Assembly: GCA_000710935.1 (NCBI GenBank)
Contig: BAYV01000015.1
Coordinates: forward strand, 62,001-126,000
DNA from: Iodidimonas nitroreducens
Lineage (GTDB): Bacteria; Pseudomonadota; Alphaproteobacteria; Sphingomonadales; Rhodothalassiaceae
DNA length: 64,000 nt
Reading direction: 5' to 3'
Shown in pieces: positions 61,448 through 64,000 of the stretch. The notes beneath the pieces were generated by a model. That model saw only the letters and a program-made list of their open reading frames with translations. It made no database searches and had not been told where the DNA came from. The position numbers and the translations under genes were made by a program. Each line of letters opens with the position of its first letter. The stretch's first letter is position 1.

Positions 61448-62040
61448 TGCGCAGGCCGCGGCGCAGGGGCCATCGATATGTGCTGATCCTGATGAGCGCC
61501 AGCGTGCTGATCTGGTTTTTGGGCTTTGTGGGCTTTTCCTGGTTCATTCCCCGCAGCCAGCCCATCGCCCTTCTCAATCCGGTTGATGGCATCATCGTTT
61601 TTACCGGAAGTGCCGGGCGCATTCAGGCGGGGATCACTGCTTTGGAACAGGGCTTGGGCCAGCGCCTGCTGATTTCCGGGGTCAATAGCGATTTATCATC
61701 CGATGTGATCAGATCGGCGATTGGCGGCAAGGATGAACTGGCCCGCTGCTGCATTGATCTGGGGCGCATGGCCCGCGATACCGAAGGCAATGCTTTGGAG
61801 GCCATCAATTGGGCCCGCCATCGTGATTATGACAAAATTCTGGTTATAACAGCGGATTGGCATATGCGCCGCAGCCTGATCGAACTGAACCGGCATGCGC
61901 ATGGGCTGATGATCCATGCCCTGCCGGTGGAAAGCCAGGCCGGGCCGGGGCGGTTGATGATCGAATATAATAAATTTCTGGCCGCATGGACCCGGGCGGC
62001 CTTCAGCCCGGATCGACCCTTAAAAAGCGGCGAGAGATGA
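61447..62040 (+). CDS. YdcF/DUF218 family protein
   Basis: 197 residues: one N-terminal membrane span (VLILMSASVLIWFLGFVGFS) and a DUF218 Rossmann-like domain with GIIVFTGSAGRIQAGITALE, LLISGVNSDLSSD and a late VITADWHMRRSLIEL. Such proteins (YdcF, SanA, ElyC) touch the envelope, but the enzymatic role is not settled. The ATG overlaps the ftsX stop (TGATG), so it is in the ftsEX operon. Confidence 0.9.
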   Translation: MRRPRRRGHRYVLILMSASVLIWFLGFVGFSWFIPRSQPIALLNPVDGIIVFTGSAGRIQAGITALEQGLGQRLLISGVNSDLSSDVIRSAIGGKDELARCCIDLGRMARDTEGNALEAINWARHRDYDKILVITADWHMRRSLIELNRHAHGLMIHALPVESQAGPGRLMIEYNKFLAAWTRAAFSPDRPLKSGER

Positions 62041-62080
62041 CAAGGCGAACCCATCTGAGCGGAAACCCAAAAGGCCCTTT

Positions 62081-63109
62081 ATGAAATATCGGATTTTGAT
62101 CGGCACCTTCCTTCTCGCCGCCCTCGCCTATGGCGCGCTTTGGCATTTTATCGCCAATGAAAGCCGCGATCGGATCAGCACATGGTTTGGCGACCGTGAT
62201 CAACAGGCCTTCCGCGCCCAAAATGATCAGATCGATATTTCCGGCTTTCCCTATCGCCTGACCATCAATATCGCCCGGCCCCGCATCGAAAGCCAAAACA
62301 GTAAACCGGCATGGGCAGCGGCTGCCGATCAGCTTTTGATTTTCAGCCATCTTTGGACCCCCGATCATCAGGTGGCGCAGGCCCATGATCTAAAAGCTCG
62401 GCTGGCCGATCTGCGGCTTCATGCACCCAAAATCATGGCCAGCCTGCTAACGGGCGCACAAGAACAGATGCTGGATATGGATCTGGGGATGGTCAGCTTT
62501 GATTTTCCCGCCAGCAAAGGTCAGGTCCTGCCCGCTGAACGGATGCGGCTGAATGGCAAATGGCCCCTGTCTGCCCCCCCGCCATCAGCCCCCGATCAGG
62601 ATGAGACCCCGCTTTTGCAAAACGAGCGGGCCGATATCGCCATCCAATTGACCAATCTGGCCCTTGGCCCTTTCGCCCCCGGTGCCCCGGCTCCGGTGAT
62701 TTCAAAAATCGAACTGCGTGGCGAATTACACGGCCTGATCACCACCCCGATCACCGCCCAAAGCCTTGAAAAATGGCGCGATGCCGGTGGCACCATCGAA
62801 ATCACCGATCTGCAGATCGATTGGGGCCGCCTGCATCTGAAGGGGGATGGCAGCCTGACCCTCGATGAACAGTTACGGCCATTGGGGGCTTTGGCGCTGG
62901 TTTTTGAAGAACCGGGCCTTTTGGTCACCTATCTGGCAAAACAGGGGCTGATCGATCCCAAAAGCGCGCCTTATCTGGCCGAGGGTGTAGATCAGATCGC
63001 CATGATGGGGGGGGATCGGGCCATGCGCCTGCCGATCACCTTGCAAGACGGGCAGATCCTGGCCGGCCCTTTTCCGGTCGCAAAAATCAGCCCGCTTTTA
63101 AAACCCTGA
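62081..63109 (+). CDS. DUF2125 family membrane-anchored or periplasmic protein
   Basis: 342 residues. One N-terminal membrane segment (ILIGTFLLAALAYGALWHFI) acts as signal or anchor. ISGFPYRLTINIARPRIES and the following LIFSHLWTPDHQVAQAHDLK fit DUF2125, a largely alphaproteobacterial family of unknown role. The rest is beta-rich with few cysteines. It follows YdcF by 40 bases with AAAGG before the ATG. hisC converges 20 bases away. Confidence 0.87.
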   Translation: MKYRILIGTFLLAALAYGALWHFIANESRDRISTWFGDRDQQAFRAQNDQIDISGFPYRLTINIARPRIESQNSKPAWAAAADQLLIFSHLWTPDHQVAQAHDLKARLADLRLHAPKIMASLLTGAQEQMLDMDLGMVSFDFPASKGQVLPAERMRLNGKWPLSAPPPSAPDQDETPLLQNERADIAIQLTNLALGPFAPGAPAPVISKIELRGELHGLITTPITAQSLEKWRDAGGTIEITDLQIDWGRLHLKGDGSLTLDEQLRPLGALALVFEEPGLLVTYLAKQGLIDPKSAPYLAEGVDQIAMMGGDRAMRLPITLQDGQILAGPFPVAKISPLLKP

Positions 63110-63129
63110 AAAGCCGCATGAACGCGCCA

Positions 63130-64000
63130 TTAGCGATTCATGAAGGCTTCCAAAAGCGCTACCACCACTTGGTTCTCCTGCTCGGTGCCCACCGTTAAAC
63201 GCAGGCAATCCGCCAGGCCCTGACCGGGCAGCCAGCGCAATAAATAGCCATGTTCGGTGAGCCAGGCATTGGCCGCTTCGGCCTGATGGTCGCCCGATTG
63301 GGGAAAACGGATCAGCACGAAATTGGTTTGGCTGGGCACCACCTCCAGCCCCAAAGCGCTGATCCGGGCGCTGAGCCACTGCCGCCATTGTACCGTGAAC
63401 CGGGTCGCCTTTTCCGCGAAATCTCGATCCCGCACGGCGGCAATGGCCGCATTCTGCGCGGGCAGATTGGCATTGAACGGCATCCGGATCCGGTTCATGG
63501 GATCGAGCAAAGCGGGCGATCCATAGCCCCAGCCAATGCGCAAGGAGGCCAATCCATAAAGCTTTGAGAAGGTGCGGCTCATCAGCACATTATCATGGGC
63601 CATGGCCAGATCGGTGCCATCGGTATAATCATCGGCATCCACACATTCCGCATAGGCCGCATCATAAACCAGCACACAGCTTTTCGGCAGGCCCGCAATC
63701 AGGCGCTCCACTTCGGCTTTCGGCAGATAAGCGCCGGTGGGATTATTGGGATTATCCAGATAAACGATCCGCGTTTTATCGGTGACGGCGGCCAGAATGC
63801 CATCCACATCCGCCGCCCAGTTTTTATTGGGCACCGCCACCGGGCGCGCCCCCAAAGATTGGGCGATGATCGGATACATCATGAAACCATAGCGGGAATG
63901 GATAATCTCATCCCCTTCGCGCACGAAAGCCTGCGCCACCATATGCAGAATTTCATCCGAACCGGCCCCGCAGATGATCCGATCCGCCGCCAGCCCATGC
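63130..64000 (-). CDS. hisC: Histidinol-phosphate aminotransferase family, 3' part
   Basis: Cut by the right edge: about 290 residues including the C-terminus are visible, without a start. CGAGSDEILHMVAQAFVREG, then YLDNPNNPTGAYLPKAEV, VYDAAYAEC, the PLP Lys in SRTFSKLYGLASLRIGWGYG and RWLPGQGLADCLRLTVGT are typical of HisC. It converts histidinol phosphate and 2-oxoglutarate in histidine synthesis; some alphaproteobacterial copies also act on aromatic amino acids, so a role in Phe/Tyr synthesis is possible. Confidence 0.9.
   Translation of the reverse strand, partial: HGLAADRIICGAGSDEILHMVAQAFVREGDEIIHSRYGFMMYPIIAQSLGARPVAVPNKNWAADVDGILAAVTDKTRIVYLDNPNNPTGAYLPKAEVERLIAGLPKSCVLVYDAAYAECVDADDYTDGTDLAMAHDNVLMSRTFSKLYGLASLRIGWGYGSPALLDPMNRIRMPFNANLPAQNAAIAAVRDRDFAEKATRFTVQWRQWLSARISALGLEVVPSQTNFVLIRFPQSGDHQAEAANAWLTEHGYLLRWLPGQGLADCLRLTVGTEQENQVVVALLEAFMNR

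Overview
The window looks like chromosomal DNA of a GC-rich alphaproteobacterium. The evidence is a Paracoccus-type nitrate respiration cluster (fused NarK1-NarK2, a cysteine-poor NarR-like FNR relative), a CpdR-type response regulator, DUF2125 and MJ0042 zinc-ribbon proteins, and the ftsE-ftsX arrangement. I cannot place it below class level. Coding density is very high, genes often overlap by 4 bases (ATGA), and I see no insertion sequence, prophage, integrase, tRNA, rRNA or CRISPR array. Asp, Asn and Tyr codons strongly favour the T-ending form while Ala and Thr codons end in C, and GATC tetranucleotides are far more frequent than expected.

Region 1 (1-16.9 kb) is anaerobic nitrate respiration. 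Reading leftward from 14572 come narK (two transporters fused), narG, narH, narJ, narI, a parvulin-type prolyl isomerase, moeA, a DUF2478 protein and mobA, so the enzyme, its substrate transporter and genes for its molybdenum cofactor lie in one run. An M20 hydrolase and the start of astA (arginine succinyltransferase) follow. A divergent NarR-like regulator (14831-15529) shares with narK an AT-rich intergenic region holding two FNR-type boxes. NnrS and a cyclic-nucleotide-binding/FHA protein lie beyond.

Region 2 (17.7-27.7 kb) is mixed housekeeping: nadC, DUF423, a two-gene ABC-2 exporter, PhzF, an ArsC/Spx-like protein, a cation-diffusion transporter, pdxH, a DnaJ-like co-chaperone, a YihY membrane protein, fabI and aroC.

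Region 3 (27.7-33.4 kb) holds a LysR regulator divergent from a beta-carbonic anhydrase and a SulP anion transporter (a plausible bicarbonate unit), closed by a strong bidirectional terminator. It is followed by a yceI-cytochrome b561-yceI operon.

Region 4 (33.4-47.3 kb) carries rmuC, pgi, an amidoligase/glutamine-amidotransferase pair, kynU, cardiolipin synthase, a DUF442 phosphatase-like protein, two RNA methyltransferases, and the isoprenoid set dxs, ispA, xseB.

Region 5 (47.4-53.7 kb) is a leftward acyl-CoA metabolism operon: a DmdC-type acyl-CoA dehydrogenase, a 2OG-Fe(II) oxygenase, an MBL-fold hydrolase, a short-chain dehydrogenase and a long-chain acyl-CoA ligase.

Region 6 (53.9-64 kb) has tsaC, a membrane protein and two tandem paralogous 2OG-Fe(II) oxygenases in overlapping order. 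Then come cpdR, hpt, a zinc-ribbon membrane protein, a 356-base intergenic region with four 13-base direct repeats, ftsE, ftsX, a YdcF protein, a DUF2125 protein and the 3' part of a hisC-type aminotransferase cut by the window end. The most original element is the tsaC/membrane protein/twin-oxygenase block, which may be a translation-linked hydroxylation module; that idea is inference only.
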